This document shows, in pieces, positions 41,362 through 54,600 of a stretch of 64,000 bases of DNA. This DNA comes from Anopheles merus. Its lineage: Eukaryota > Arthropoda > Insecta > Diptera > Culicidae. Position 1 is the stretch's first letter. Each line of letters starts with the position of its first letter. The notes beneath the pieces are model-generated. The model was given only the letters and a program-made list of their open reading frames with translations. It had not been told where the DNA came from and ran no database searches. Both the position numbers and the translations under genes were made by a program. The stretch is taken from NCBI RefSeq assembly GCF_017562075.2, contig NC_054082.1, positions 34,664,148-34,728,147 on the forward strand, written 5' to 3'.

Positions 41362-44300
41362 TGAACATTCATCAGAACCATCTACACCCTGCCGAGCTTT
41401 TAAGTGCAGCCAAAACTGCTTGCTATTGAAATTAATGACAAACAGTAAAACGAAATGAGTCGTTATTTTTTTTTTCATAGACGGTTCTCATCACTTAGTT
41501 TAAAATAAAAAAGGTCCGTTTCCTTGTTGTCTTCTTCGCTCACTACACTCGCGCCACATTCCTTAAGGACACTCAGTAAAACGATCGATTTAAATTCGGG
41601 TTTACCATAAACTCGAGTTCGGGGCGATTTTGCGCAGACAATTAATTGAAATTTATCACCACAACTGCTCGGTTTGTGGTTAATGGTGCTGTTGGAATTG
41701 GGTGGACGTTTTGAGAGCGATGCTGAACCATTTCCCAGTAACAGTCGATCGTCTGTTTGTTGAGGTGTTGAAAACCAAAGTATCTACATATCCAAGAAGA
41801 GATATCGATATGATTCAGCGATAAACGAGCGGACGATCGCCAGTGATCTTCCTGCTATCGATGCAATGTGGTTAAACCGTTTTCGAACGGAATCGTATCG
41901 GTTTGCGCACCGGCGTAACCGCAATCGATGCTGGGATGTGGGAGAGTGGGTGTTAAAGGTGCTACGGCGATAATGCTCACTGAAGATTGACTTCTCAAGA
42001 TCATATCTGATGAGGTGTTCGCTTGGTGGTTTATACTGCTCGCAGTGCAGCGCACATTTGTATCAGATTAATGGGTTTAATATCACCCCCAAGACGGGGG
42101 AAACTACAGGGAAACCAAACACAAACGGACGCAGATATACAACATATAACTTCACTGACATTGGGCAGACACTACACCAAAATGGCTGCACTGGTAAATT
42201 GGTTTTATGTACGATAAAAAGGAAAAGGCAAAAAACGGAAAACAACAAACACGCAATTTTTACAATCGTTTTGCTACATTTAGCTTTCAATTTACGTCCA
42301 ACGATTCCAACTTTTGCTCGATCGCCCTTCCACCCCAAAAACACCCCGCGAAACGAAATGTGCACTGAATGAAATCAATTTTTTTTCTTCTGCTCTCCAC
42401 CATTGTCCGGTGATGAATGTAGTGTTTTGTTGTTTTCGGTACACCATTTCCTTTACCTTTACGAGCTGCAGGTCCGCTTTCCGCTTTCCACCGCGCTTGC
42501 AGGGATGCAAAGCGAAATTCGAGTGGTATGTGGTAACCCTGCCCAATTCCGCTTCCCATATTGAAGTCTCCGCGGGTCCCCAAAAGCGGGCCGGAGTCTG
42601 ATTCTTTGATGCATTTTGGCAACCGGAATGGATTAACGATTTGCAGTGATTTATTGCAAGTTCGAATTTCATTAAGCGGAAGCATGTCGGCGGGTTTTGT
42701 TTTGCGATGGCATGGTGTTGGGGGAGTTTGTGACCCAGCATGTTAACGGGATTTGTATGCGGTTGTTGACGGGAAACAACGGGAAGGAACAAAATTGTGT
42801 TTGATTACGATACAATAAAACGAACGAAGGTAGCATGATAAACGAAAGGTGCCCGGTAGATTGAATGCACACGCGGCGGCGGGTACATGTAATCCAATTA
42901 ACAGCGATACAATGCAATCTCCAGTGCTTGGTGCAAGTGGGTCAACCGGGGTTCGGGGTGCGGGCTTTTTGATCGATCAACGTTGCACCACCACAGGTGA
43001 TCTTTCCTTGCGCTTTATCTCTCTACAACTCTGAACTCTCTCTGAATTCCAACAAGAATTGTTCCGCATCTCCCTGGTGGTTCTAGCGAGTGGAAGAGCT
43101 AATTACGCTAGAATCACGCAATTCGGAAGATCGCTGCGTGTCGGGAATAGTTAGCGGGATATAAATCATTCTTGTTCGTGTGCGGCATAATTAACGAGCG
43201 GATCGATACTAAATGAAAGAAATGAAGCATCATAAACTGCTAGATGAAACCCATCAAAGATCCAGCATTGCCCTAGCGACCCAGGTCTGGGTGCCATATT
43301 CTGAATCCTGCACCGATTGGGCGTCTCTGTAGAACCCGCCGAATAGAATGTTTTAGATAGTATGCTCGTGCCATAACGTATCAGTGATCAGCGCGCAAGG
43401 CATTGTGTTGGATGCTCCAAAGTTTTTAGGGTTCCTAGACATTTTAAGATCTCCCACTGCTCCTTCTTTGAATGTACAGTCCACAACACAGGAATGCTTC
43501 ACCCGATCGATCAACAGTTCCGGCGCCCGCACAGACATTAAAGGAGAAGCTAGCTATAAAATCGTACATTGACCGCCTTTCCTATGATTCCTGTGCCAGT
43601 CAATCGACCAGAGACAACCAACCCAGCGCTGGGAGTCTAGCAGGGGCACCCAAAACAAAAACCGCCGGTACCCGTCGATCGTCTTACTGCCAGCGACACG
43701 TTGGGCGCCACTCGCTTCCATTTGGGGCAGAGTTCGGGGTTGGATCGTCATAAAACCGCACATTTACTACGTGATAATAATACCATATCGAGCGGTAGAG
43801 TGGCCACGGATCGGAAACATCCGCATGTGTGTCTTTGCCACTTGCGGGGAGAGGAGAAGGGGCTGCTTAGGACAGTTTAGGGCAGCACAAGTTGGTTGGT
43901 TTACGACGAGTAGACCAATTAAATCGATTGGTGACAAACGCGAAGTACGGTTCTTGGGTTTATAAACATATGGACAGTGATGCGTTTGTGTGTCTCAACG
44001 AATGGGCTTATCTTGCTCACAGGGCCATCATTTCAAGATATTTCTTTGTTTGATGATGACGTAGAACGTTCTTTTTGGGGAGCAGTAATTCTTCAAAATA
44101 TTAATTAAGGAAGAACGAAGAAGCGATCCTTTATTAAGATGGGCTTGTTGCAACAAGACGCAAAGGATATAGCTGCACCGGTTTTTTCCAGATCTTATTA
44201 TCTCGCCCAATTAATCGAAGGGTTTCCTAATGATCGATTCCAACGGTGTCTCCTCACCTTCAGTCATCGCGCCTTTATGATGGCCGAGGCGAGAATCTCG

Positions 44301-44925
44301 CTTTGCTGAAATGATATGTTTATGGTTAGCGGGGATGTGCATCGGGTTAAACATCACCTTCCGCCGTCTGGTTTGTATTAAAAACTCATTTCCTTAATTG
44401 AAAGGTTTTTGGTCCGGGCGGCAAAGATCCAACGCGATCGCAAGCCACGATCGATCGAGCCACAAATTCTCAGAGCTTACACCTTTGGAAGTGTGCAGCA
44501 GTGTGTTTGAAACCGTTGATTATGAGTGGTCATCAAAAAAATACACACACATTAATGATAACTTTGTTGTTTCTTTGCTCCGTTTTCTGCAGGCTCCTAC
44601 ACGGTGACGCGATTGAGGATCATCGGGTGCGGAAGACTTTACGACTGCCACTGCACTCCTTCGCAATCTGATCCCCCGAAGGTGGCTGCCAGAAACTGGC
44701 AAATCCATTAACGTTTGAATTGCTCTACGCTTTCGGTGAAACCGATCCCGACCGATCGATTGTGCGCAGACCGTTCGTGCCCGGGTCGAACACGTCGTTG
44801 CGCTTGATCGGCTGCTGGCGCCGCCATTGCTGAAGCCGTTTGAATGTTTGTTTTGCTTAATTGTTATTTGTCTCTGTTTAATTAATAATTACTCCACGCC
44901 CGTATAAGGGTAAGCTCAAGTGTTC
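41362..44925. other. Non-coding spacer right of the retrotransposon
   Basis: No coding sequence, RNA gene or known repeat could be supported in this stretch. The short ORFs listed by frame have no conserved motif. Confidence 0.5.
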
Positions 44926-45607
44926 TCGTGATACGGTGGAAGAGACGAAAAAACAAGCATAACACAAAAGTGCAAAACGTACTTGAGCAGCAAAAGTCAA
45001 CGGAACGTCGTCCTTACGGACGTAAGAACGCAAAATATTTTTACCGACCTCCAAAAAAGATTGAAGCGAGTGCGTGCGCGCGCCTTCGACACACAGGTTT
45101 GCACTGTTTAAGTCTTGAAAGTGTTCTTCAAAAAGTTCAATGGTAGGATTACGGGTTTGAACCTCAAAAGTGCCTCCTCAACGTTTCCTAAACCCACCCG
45201 AGCGAGTGAATGAGTGTGTTCTCAGTGGAGTGTAATAAGAAAAAAAGAAACGAAGAATTACCTTAAACGTTGTGACACCTCATCGTTCCCTTGACGGCTG
45301 TCAAAGCAAAACACGAAACGGGCAAAAGAGCTCAGTCAGTGGCGGCGAGGAGCGTAAAAAAAGTGTTACTCGTGACCAAAGTGCCGTAACGAAATAGTGC
45401 GTGTGTCGGAAGTACGACCCAGCGTGCCTGTTACCTCGATATCCCCTGTGCACTTTGTTTTCGGAAGCGGAAACGGAGCCAGCAGCAACAGCTATAGCAG
45501 TGCATCGTACGACACAGCTCAATCAACAGAACGGTCGGACCGACGGACGGGACACTGAGTACTCAACCGAATGTCACCGTCCTAATGACCGGAATTAACC
45601 GTTGAAG
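44926..45607 (+). other. Second candidate 5' leader exon of an unseen gene
   Basis: The sequence has mosquito leader style (AAAAGTGCAAAACG, AAAGTGTTACTCGTG). It contains two initiator-like TCAGT sites, CTCAGTGG near 45219 and CTCAGTCAG near 45333. It ends at a donor-like GAAG|GTAGGC at 45608. No coding exon follows in the window. Confidence 0.25.
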
Positions 45608-48600
45608 GTAGGCCAAAAGGGGTACTTGGAGTATGCAAATTTAAACACGTATGCTTTCGGGTCTTCGGACCGGATTTGGGAGTACTTCCGCTGACGTGGG
45701 TCCCCAGTCCCCGTTTGCCGCGTGGGTGTGCCTTTTTCTTCGGGGTCTTTCACTCTACCTAACGCAACACCTACGGTGACGGGTACAGTGGTACGGTGGA
45801 ACCGACGAACTGTGAAGGTGACAACACGTTCTCCTATCATAGCGAAACGGGGACGCAGGTGTTTCTGTACAGTTACCCGAAGTAGGTTCCTGCCAGACAG
45901 CGCAATACTAAATTAGAATCGAATATGTTTCATTTCAATTGACGGAAGGCAGCTTCATGTTCGTGATCTGATTGTTGCGAGTGCTGTTTCGTCTATTCCT
46001 TAAATCTCATTTGAATGATAAATAAACCGTGTGAGACAGCAATGACTTAAGGCTGCAGCAGGCTTTGTCCAGACTGTTCGTCTGCAGGCAGGCTGCTGCC
46101 CTGCTAGGGGATGCAGAGTGAAAGAGGAAACTGGTAAACTGGTCATTGCCCTCCACTGATTGGGGTCAATGTTTTCGGGAAGCGCTAAAGATGTGCATTG
46201 AAGTGTGTTTTGACAGTGACGGTGTTGCTTAATGTCTCGTTTTAACAACACAACTCGTTGCCGTTCGTTGCTGCCCTATCAGCCAATGTGACAATCATGC
46301 TTAAATGGAGTGTTTCGCTGCTAAATGCATGTTAAATGAGTGATCAATTGAAGCTGCACGGAATGGCTGAAACTCTGGGGTTGTTTTATTTTTGGCAGAT
46401 CTTCCTGGAGCTGATGTCTAGAATTAGATTAGTCATTCTGCGCCCACCGCATTCGATTTAACCGAATGCCCATTACCTTGCTCTTTCGATGCATAATTGG
46501 TCTCTTATGTAATGATGGACGAATGCCACTTTATCCGCCTCTCCCAAAAGCAAATGCAATCGTCCATACAGCAATTGTCATTCGAAAAGGAGCAGCCTCA
46601 TTATTCATTCATGTTTTTCTTTCCGAACTGTAGGATTAAGCCCTCTACTACAGCAATCCCGAGACGGTGTGTGCGTGCGTGTTTGGTTTCGATTGGGCAT
46701 GAATATGGAAAATTGATATTAGTCATAATAACACCCGTGTATTGCGCGCGCGATTGTAAATCGTACCCTTTATGCTGTGCCTTCTTCTCTCCCTAAATAG
46801 CTCTTCAGATCGTTCGGCGTTTATGTTAATGGTTTATTATTTTTTACACCCCAAAACCGTGGGCGTGGAGTTGTAACCTATCGCACCGGGCTCCACCCGC
46901 TGTACGGAAATCATTTGCCATCGGCCTCCAGGTGGCTGTCTGTCGATTGGGAAGATTTCCTGCAAACCCGGTGAGAAATGATCGAATGCTAACGAACGGA
47001 ACCAATCAATTGAAGTGTTTGGACCGATTTGTTACGTTCGTCGCTGGCGGTTCCTTCATCTCTGGTCGGTTCCCAGCACAGTGTCTTGTTTGAGGGAGGT
47101 TTATTGGACGCTGCATACATTCTTGAGATCTGTTTAGATCTGTAAACTGAAGCTGTTGTTGTTATGTTAAGGCCAGTATTGTATACCACCCACCAGAAGC
47201 CAGCACCACGCCATTCCGGCCGGTCGGTTCCATCGATGGTGGTCCTGGGCGATCAATTCTTCCCTAATCGGGTTACCTTTTCGGGAACCGCCTTATGGCG
47301 TCTAGTGGACGGGCTAGCTAGTTTATGGGGCTAGAGCTAATAACTAAACAGCGCAAAACGCAACGACCGAACGATGCGGATGATGAAGTTCATCACATTA
47401 GCAAACCGGCAGCAAAGATCACGGAACCCAACACGGGCCAGACCTCTTCGCAGGGATGTCTTGGCTAATTGTGGTTGATTTATGCATGCTGACAGCGGGT
47501 GCCTACTTCCTTTGGCGATTTCAGCCGGCGAGGATCACCTCGGTGCTGGAGTAGAGGTTGGTTGTAACGACAACAGACTGTGGTCGTAACTGGAACGCTA
47601 CTGCGAGGATAACTGCTAATGGCTTCGGGGCGGAAAAAAAGCAATCGTACCGAAGCATGCATAACCTTTTTTCCTATATGCGCGAACCATCGCGCGCATT
47701 GGAATTCCTGAGGGGCGTGAGAATTTACGAGCCCTCAGCGGGTCTCATATCGAGCATGTGCCAATATATCGATGGTTTGATGCATAAATAATGCACCACG
47801 TGATGGTGTGTTGCGATCAATCTAGGACACGTTGCGGGAGTATCTTGCAGACGGACTGGCCAGACCCCGGACTGGGTTTCTGCGAAAATCTCCTACCGTA
47901 GCACCTGACTTGATTGAACACATACACACACAGACACGCTTCCTCCATTGGCTACAGGTATATTTTATTAATATTCATACATATAGAATAAATCGTTGAG
48001 GGTTGTTTCTTGGAAATCACTTCTCTGTGAGATTGCGCATGAAGGAGAGCAAAAAAAAACTGCCCCAAGGTACGATATGTCGTTTTGCCAATGAATGGAT
48101 GAGATATGGAATGGGGCATGTTTTGCAATATTTCATAACCACAAACAGCATTATTCACGGCACGAACTACTACCCCAGGTCCGTGCTGACATGCAGGCAA
48201 ATGGAGGTAAATGGAATAATAATTCCGGACCAACCGTCTCGAGGGAGAGGGAGGGAGAGAGATTCCAGACATTGTCCTATTGCGGGATCCGATTACCTTA
48301 CTAGATGGGGGTGATAACTTACTCGATTTTCAATTAGCGTGTGTGTGTGTGTGTTTCTCGAGTTGTTATTTCATTCTTATAGCCCATTCAATAAATTCTC
48401 ACTTATTGTGGGAAATAGCTTCGGTTGAGCGCAGCATGCAAATGCATACACAGCAATTGATCGCTGTGTCATTTGATTAAGCTCATGATGGAGGTGTTAA
48501 AAGAAGTGTTTGGATATCATGCTTTTGTTTGTATACATACAGGACGGAATGAGGGTTGCAGTATCGCTTTGTGAAGCACACAAGGTCAACAGGGATCTTT

Positions 48601-51600
48601 TCTCCATATTCTATACCATGTTGCTATAGAGTCTATACTGCTGGATAATGTTCTGAATCTCCGGAGGCTACGATAGACCCCTTACCCACGGTAATCGGTA
48701 TCTCACCATCTCACAACACCGTCACCGAACCGTTTGAAGTGCCGTTTCTTTCATCACTATTCGCCATCACATTACACCACGAATCGCAGCCAGCATATTG
48801 AACGATCCACACCCGCCAGTTATTGCATTGGGCGCGTTGGGACGCGAACCAAACCAGCATCGATCATCGGACATGTTAAGCGGCAAGTTACAACGACCTT
48901 TGCCGTATGATCGAAACCTGTCATTTTGTCCACATTGCGCACCGATCATGAGCTGCGGAAAAATAAAATAAAACGAAACTCCTCCAGCCCGAATCTGTGG
49001 CAGATTAAGCAACTGTTCGCGATGCCAGATTTTAGAGTGGAAGGGACGACGTGGAGTGGACTGAATAAAATAAAAATCATCATACCATCATTCGCCCACC
49101 GACCAGCTAGCCACACACCCATGGGAAGAAGGACACGTACAACAATGTGGCCGGTTGTCTTACGATGTGTCGTTGATTTTTTTTTTGTTTTGGTTTTGTT
49201 GGTGGCCTCGGACGATAAACCGCCAACGCATCGTGTTTTGCCATCGACACGGGAGGGGATGATGTGTGTTCTGTGAGCTGAGCATTAGATTCTCGGCTTT
49301 GCCGTACCTTTCAGTGTGCAAAGCAGTGAGACTTGAGTGTTTCTTTTCTTCGCAAAGGTTTGTGGTGAAAATTTAAAAATGATCACCAGACTGCGAATGA
49401 TTCATTGCGCACCCGCAACCGCTGACCAAGGGGGTGAAGGTTTACGCGATTGTGTGTGTGTGTGTGTTGAAGCTTTAGAAGAACCCAACGGAAGAAAACA
49501 ATCGATAATCTCTTGAAAAGATCCACACTGACACAACGGAGCCCGAAAACGGTCCGGCTGGCTTTAGCATTTTGACGGCTTGCTTCGACGTTCGACCCGG
49601 TCGGTCTCTGGCGGTGTGCGTGGGTGCGATCGAGTGGTTCTTTTTTGATTTTCTTCACCGCACTCCCATTTTCGGACTGGCACACCAAAACCATCGACCA
49701 TCCCTGTCATCGGCGTCGTCGTCGTCGTCGTCAATGGCGTCCGGTCAGAAGGGATCCCGAGTTGGTGCATATACTCATGTGCGGACATTTGCTCAGCAAA
49801 TGGCTACCTCAATCTCCGCGGTTTGAAGTTGATTGTTCAGGCCGAAGGTGTGGTGTGATCGCGTATCTAACACCTTACACTTTGAGAGGCGTACGGCGAC
49901 TTGAAACACTGAATGGCTCTAAAGTCGCACTCCCTGTTTCATGCATTGCTCGCTTCACGTTGAAGCTTGATCGTTAAGCAAGTTGAAATTTCGGCAACAT
50001 CTCCAACCACAGCATTGTGCATGCGATCAAGTTTCGTCCGTTTGCAGGCGTTGGCGTTGGATCAGAATGAGTTCACAGCCAAGAACAGTTCTTGGCGTGT
50101 CGGGCCTTAGCTCCCGGATCCCGACAAGGTGTGGGACAAGGAGACTGAAAATTTGTGAAATCAATTTTGGCACAACTTTAGCAAACAGCGACAATCGATC
50201 GATCGGAGGCCTCCGATGTCCGATGTGCAGCTAACCGTACCCAATGAGTCGATGATTTTATGACTCTCGAAACACGCCGAACACAGCAAAACAGCGCGTT
50301 AAGCGAGTTCACCGATTTATAAGAGCAATAAATTTAGCCCCGCTAATAACTGACCGATTGTTTCAACGTCCCGGGTGTTGGCTGGCAGGCTCTGGCTGAT
50401 TTGCGATCTTGCTTGATGGTTTGATAATGATGTTGCCGTTGATGGAGTTTGTTAGGATAATGGTTTTAGTGGTAAAGTCGGCACAGTTTTGTTTCTTGGT
50501 TTCTTTGTATGCAAATCGACCAATCCCTCCTTCTTGCTAGACATTTGCATTGAGTGGGAGATGACATTCAGCATCTCTAGTAGGCCGTTGACTTTCGCGA
50601 CATGACAGATACGAGCGATATTTCAAGCAATGTTCCAAAACAAACCCCCGAGCTCTGCCGATAGTTGATAGTGTAGCATTGACTTCTTCCCATTCTATTT
50701 CTCAAAAAGCTCCCCAAAATAAACCAACCATCTCGAACGGGGATGGAGGTTGTTTTCTTCACGCCTGTAGCCACTTCTGGCCACGATTGTCACCAATTGT
50801 CTTCTGGCAACTTGATCAAGGTAAACGAGAAGACACGGCTCTCGGAGGATTCGTTTTGGCCAAATTAAACCTCCACGCCGTGTACTTGATAAAAGCAATC
50901 GTGCAATTGTGTGAGTGCTTTTTTTTTGTACCCCTTCGAAGCACGCCTTCCGTCCCGAAGGGAGGCCAGGAAGCAGCACATTTGCATACGTCGAATGCGC
51001 GATTGTCAACCTTTCACAGCGGGTTTGGCTCCCGTACGCCGAACACCATCCGATCCCCCAGCGTGTCGCTCAATGTCGCCGCGGTAACCGCTGTGCGGTG
51101 CGACTGATTACGCGAACGCTCTCCACCAACGACCTTCAAGGTCGTCTGCCTAGCGCCGGTCATATTTCTTTCAGCGCTGCGCCAATGCGCCTTCCGCCGT
51201 CGGCTTGCGTGGATGTGGCGAAAACATTTCACCACGACCTCGAACTTCTCCAGCCACACCATCTTTCACGGCGTCACGCACTCGCAGGCTGTGGTTTTTG
51301 TTTGTTTTGGAGTTATTGGGATGTCCGGACGGGAGGCAAGATCACAGACTGTGCGAGACGGGACGCTATTTAACGCTATGTGTACGCATATACTTAGCGA
51401 CTTGCGGTGCGGTCATACGGTAACAACAACAACAACAAAAGCTAAAAAAGACCCCCTTCCCGAAAGTTGCAGCAGAGCATCGGTGGCCAAGGCGTAAGGC
51501 CACCTGGATGGCGCCAGTCAACAGTCGCCAAATGGTCGTTGTAGCCTTGCGGTACACGGGAGCCACCGCTACGATAAAGGTGGCTCGAGATAATTATAAA

Positions 51601-54600
51601 CGTCCCTCTCGCTCCCGTTCTCCCCTTTTCCCGGCAAGGATCGAACGTACGACCACTTCCAGAACCAGTACGACGCAACGATCTCGATCTCGACTCACTC
51701 ACAGCCCCTTATACGCTTGGCCAAGTCACCAGTCACCAGTCACACAGTACGACTATAAAATATTACCAACGCAATGAGAGTTGCCTTCAGTTGGTGCCCG
51801 CCGTGTAGCTTATTGCTCACTTGCTGGAACAACACACGGGACACCCTTCTCTCCCCGCAAATCCAATGCCCCCACGAGCGGATGGGGGAAAGGGAAACGA
51901 CAAAACTATGCCCAAATTTGGCACTGCCCAAAGGTCGCGCGCATGTGCACATTACTGTCCCCTCACGACCCCTCCGCCGTTACTCGCAGTACGGGATCTG
52001 CCTTTACGAGCCGCTAGCTTCCGATGACTCAGGAGGAGGACGACGACAACGACGGTCAGCGTTCTACGATCATCCCCAGAGCGCAACCGTGACGCAGCGC
52101 AGATATGGCCATTATGTAATGAGGTTCCATTATGATCCTCCTTCTTCCTATGGAACGTGCGGCAGCGTGTGAGGCGTCGATTACAACCATCGACGGTTGA
52201 AGGTTTTAAATGCGATGCGTTTGTTGGTCGTACTTTGTCTGTCTGGTTGAGGACACCCTGTGGTGCAAAAAAAAGGCAGCAAAACACAGCCAGGCATGCA
52301 TTAATCTGACTGCCGCTTTGACAGTTTCAGCGATCAAAGTCGTTGCCTGATGGAGATAAAGCTAGTAATAAGGATAATACTGCCAGCACAAGGGACACAC
52401 GCCGCTCTGTGCTCTGTTTTTATTTACAACATAAGTGCTAATTGTAACGCTTCAGTGGTACAAATAATCTTTACGAGGGTACGATCACGATCATGATCTG
52501 TCGGTTGCCTCGCACTGATTACCTTGCTATTACGATCCTGATACGGCTGACACGCTGGAGCGCTGATCGCCCTCAGTGGAGTGTGACGGTAGAATCAAAC
52601 CGAAGAGGATAAATGAAGTCAGCGGTGTACATTTAACCTAATTGGTTCATGATTATTTACTAGAGATCAAGAATTGAAGCTAGCATAGGATTAAGGGTGG
52701 AGACGCAGGGTAAAAATGCACGTGTTTATGATCTTTAGAAGAAGTTAAAGTAAAAGAGTTCTACCTAATTGTGATCAGGCGTATTATTTTTGCAATCACC
52801 AACTTGTGGTCAGCTCGAAGACAAAAAAAGCCATAAGTCAACTAAAACTTATAACTCGATCCTGCAGATAGTCTGCTTTTCATTTCGTACGTACTTCCTT
52901 GTTGTAGCATCTCGTCGAAGAGCTGCAATAAATCAAACGCTGTCGATACACGTACTACTTTACCAAGTGATGCCACAAATTCTCCCAGCTTCCCAGCACA
53001 ACAGAGCGATGAGAAACTGCACACAGCAAATCGGTCGTAAATAGGATTAAATGAGTGCTCAGCGAAGCTTAAGCCGCACTTGCTGCATTGACCTCCACAC
53101 TTTGTTTCCCCCTCGTCAGTAACATCTCCAGTTTATAACGGGGTCAAACCGTGAATTGCCTGCGAAAAGGGGCGCACACTACTTCAGAAGCATGCCATGC
53201 ATGCGTCACCATCCTCCCCGGGGTCTGGATTGGGGAGGATACATTTACGCCAATAAATAAATCGCATCGCCATCGTTACACGTACTGCTATTAAGTAACG
53301 GGCCGATATCGGTTTGGAGTTGATTGTGTACAGGGGAGGTAAATGTGTTGTCATTGCAAGACCTGTGCACCAGAGATTCACACGGGCAGTAGCATCGGAG
53401 TGGGCATTTCGGCATGCAATAAACGTTTGTAGATGCTAATTCACTACTGTCGACAATAATGATGAGTGCGGCGAGTAGATAAGCCTTTTACTTTTTTTTT
53501 TAAATACACAGTGTGATTGTGTACAGATTGTGCTGACCAGTAGCAGTGGTTGGGTCACGCTAGGCTTAATAAACACTGCACTACTGCGGATTAATGGAAA
53601 GAAAGTAACCATTGAGCGTTGATTCAGAAGCAAAAGGTCACCTCGATCAGTGAGAGTTCGTCATCGTGGCCTTGCTTGGAATTGATTGATTAATTCAGTG
53701 GATCTTGATGTTCAGGATGCATTATGGACTGGACGATCTCTGAGCCACTCATCATCATCACCAGCAGCAGCAGATTGCCTTCAAGCCGCCTTCGGTGTAC
53801 CCTGTGTCTCGACTGAAACCAGCCTGTATTCGCTATGCAGACAGTGTCCAGACGAAATTCCAAACCTCAGACGTGAGCATATGGTGGTGCATTCTTCGAC
53901 CTCGGCTTACGTAAGCCGTACTAGGAAGTGGGGAAGAATTCGCTTGCTCCTCTATGCTTCGCTCAAGCAGTAGTTGCACTTCAGCTTATCGCAAAGCGTA
54001 ACGTAAACCATAATGGTGCTAATCCTGCTACTGCAAACATATGTTCCTAGAGGCGGCGAGAGCAGTGCGCGCTGAAGTGGTGGTTCGAACCACTAATTGA
54101 TTGGCCTACTCGCCATATTCAATCGATCGTTCTATTTCTGCGTGCGAACACACACGAGCCCAGCGCACTTCAAACCACGGTGGACAATGAACTCTGGAAC
54201 GCGCAGTGTATCCGGAGTTACGGTGCCGGATGCCACACCTTGGTTGGAATGTTTCTTTTCTGGCCGAGGTATTTTGAGCTGGCGAATAGATCGATGTTTG
54301 CAATATGTGGCTCCCCGTGTAGGCATGTACGTTGCACCCCCCAAAAAAAACCCATTAGCATATGTTTAACTTTGAGTTTTGATAAAAATGATGGCGCATT
54401 CTTTTCATCTTTTGGGTTTAGGTTCGGACGACCTTGTGCGATTTTTTTTTTGCTAGTAAAGCAAACGTATTCTTTTATCTACAAAAGAATACCTCCAGTA
54501 TGGTTTTAAACATGTTGAAGTACCCATGTTGAGGTGGCGCAACAGGCAGGTTCCAAAAGATTTTGAGATGGATACATTTTTGTCAACCTCTTTTTTGTCT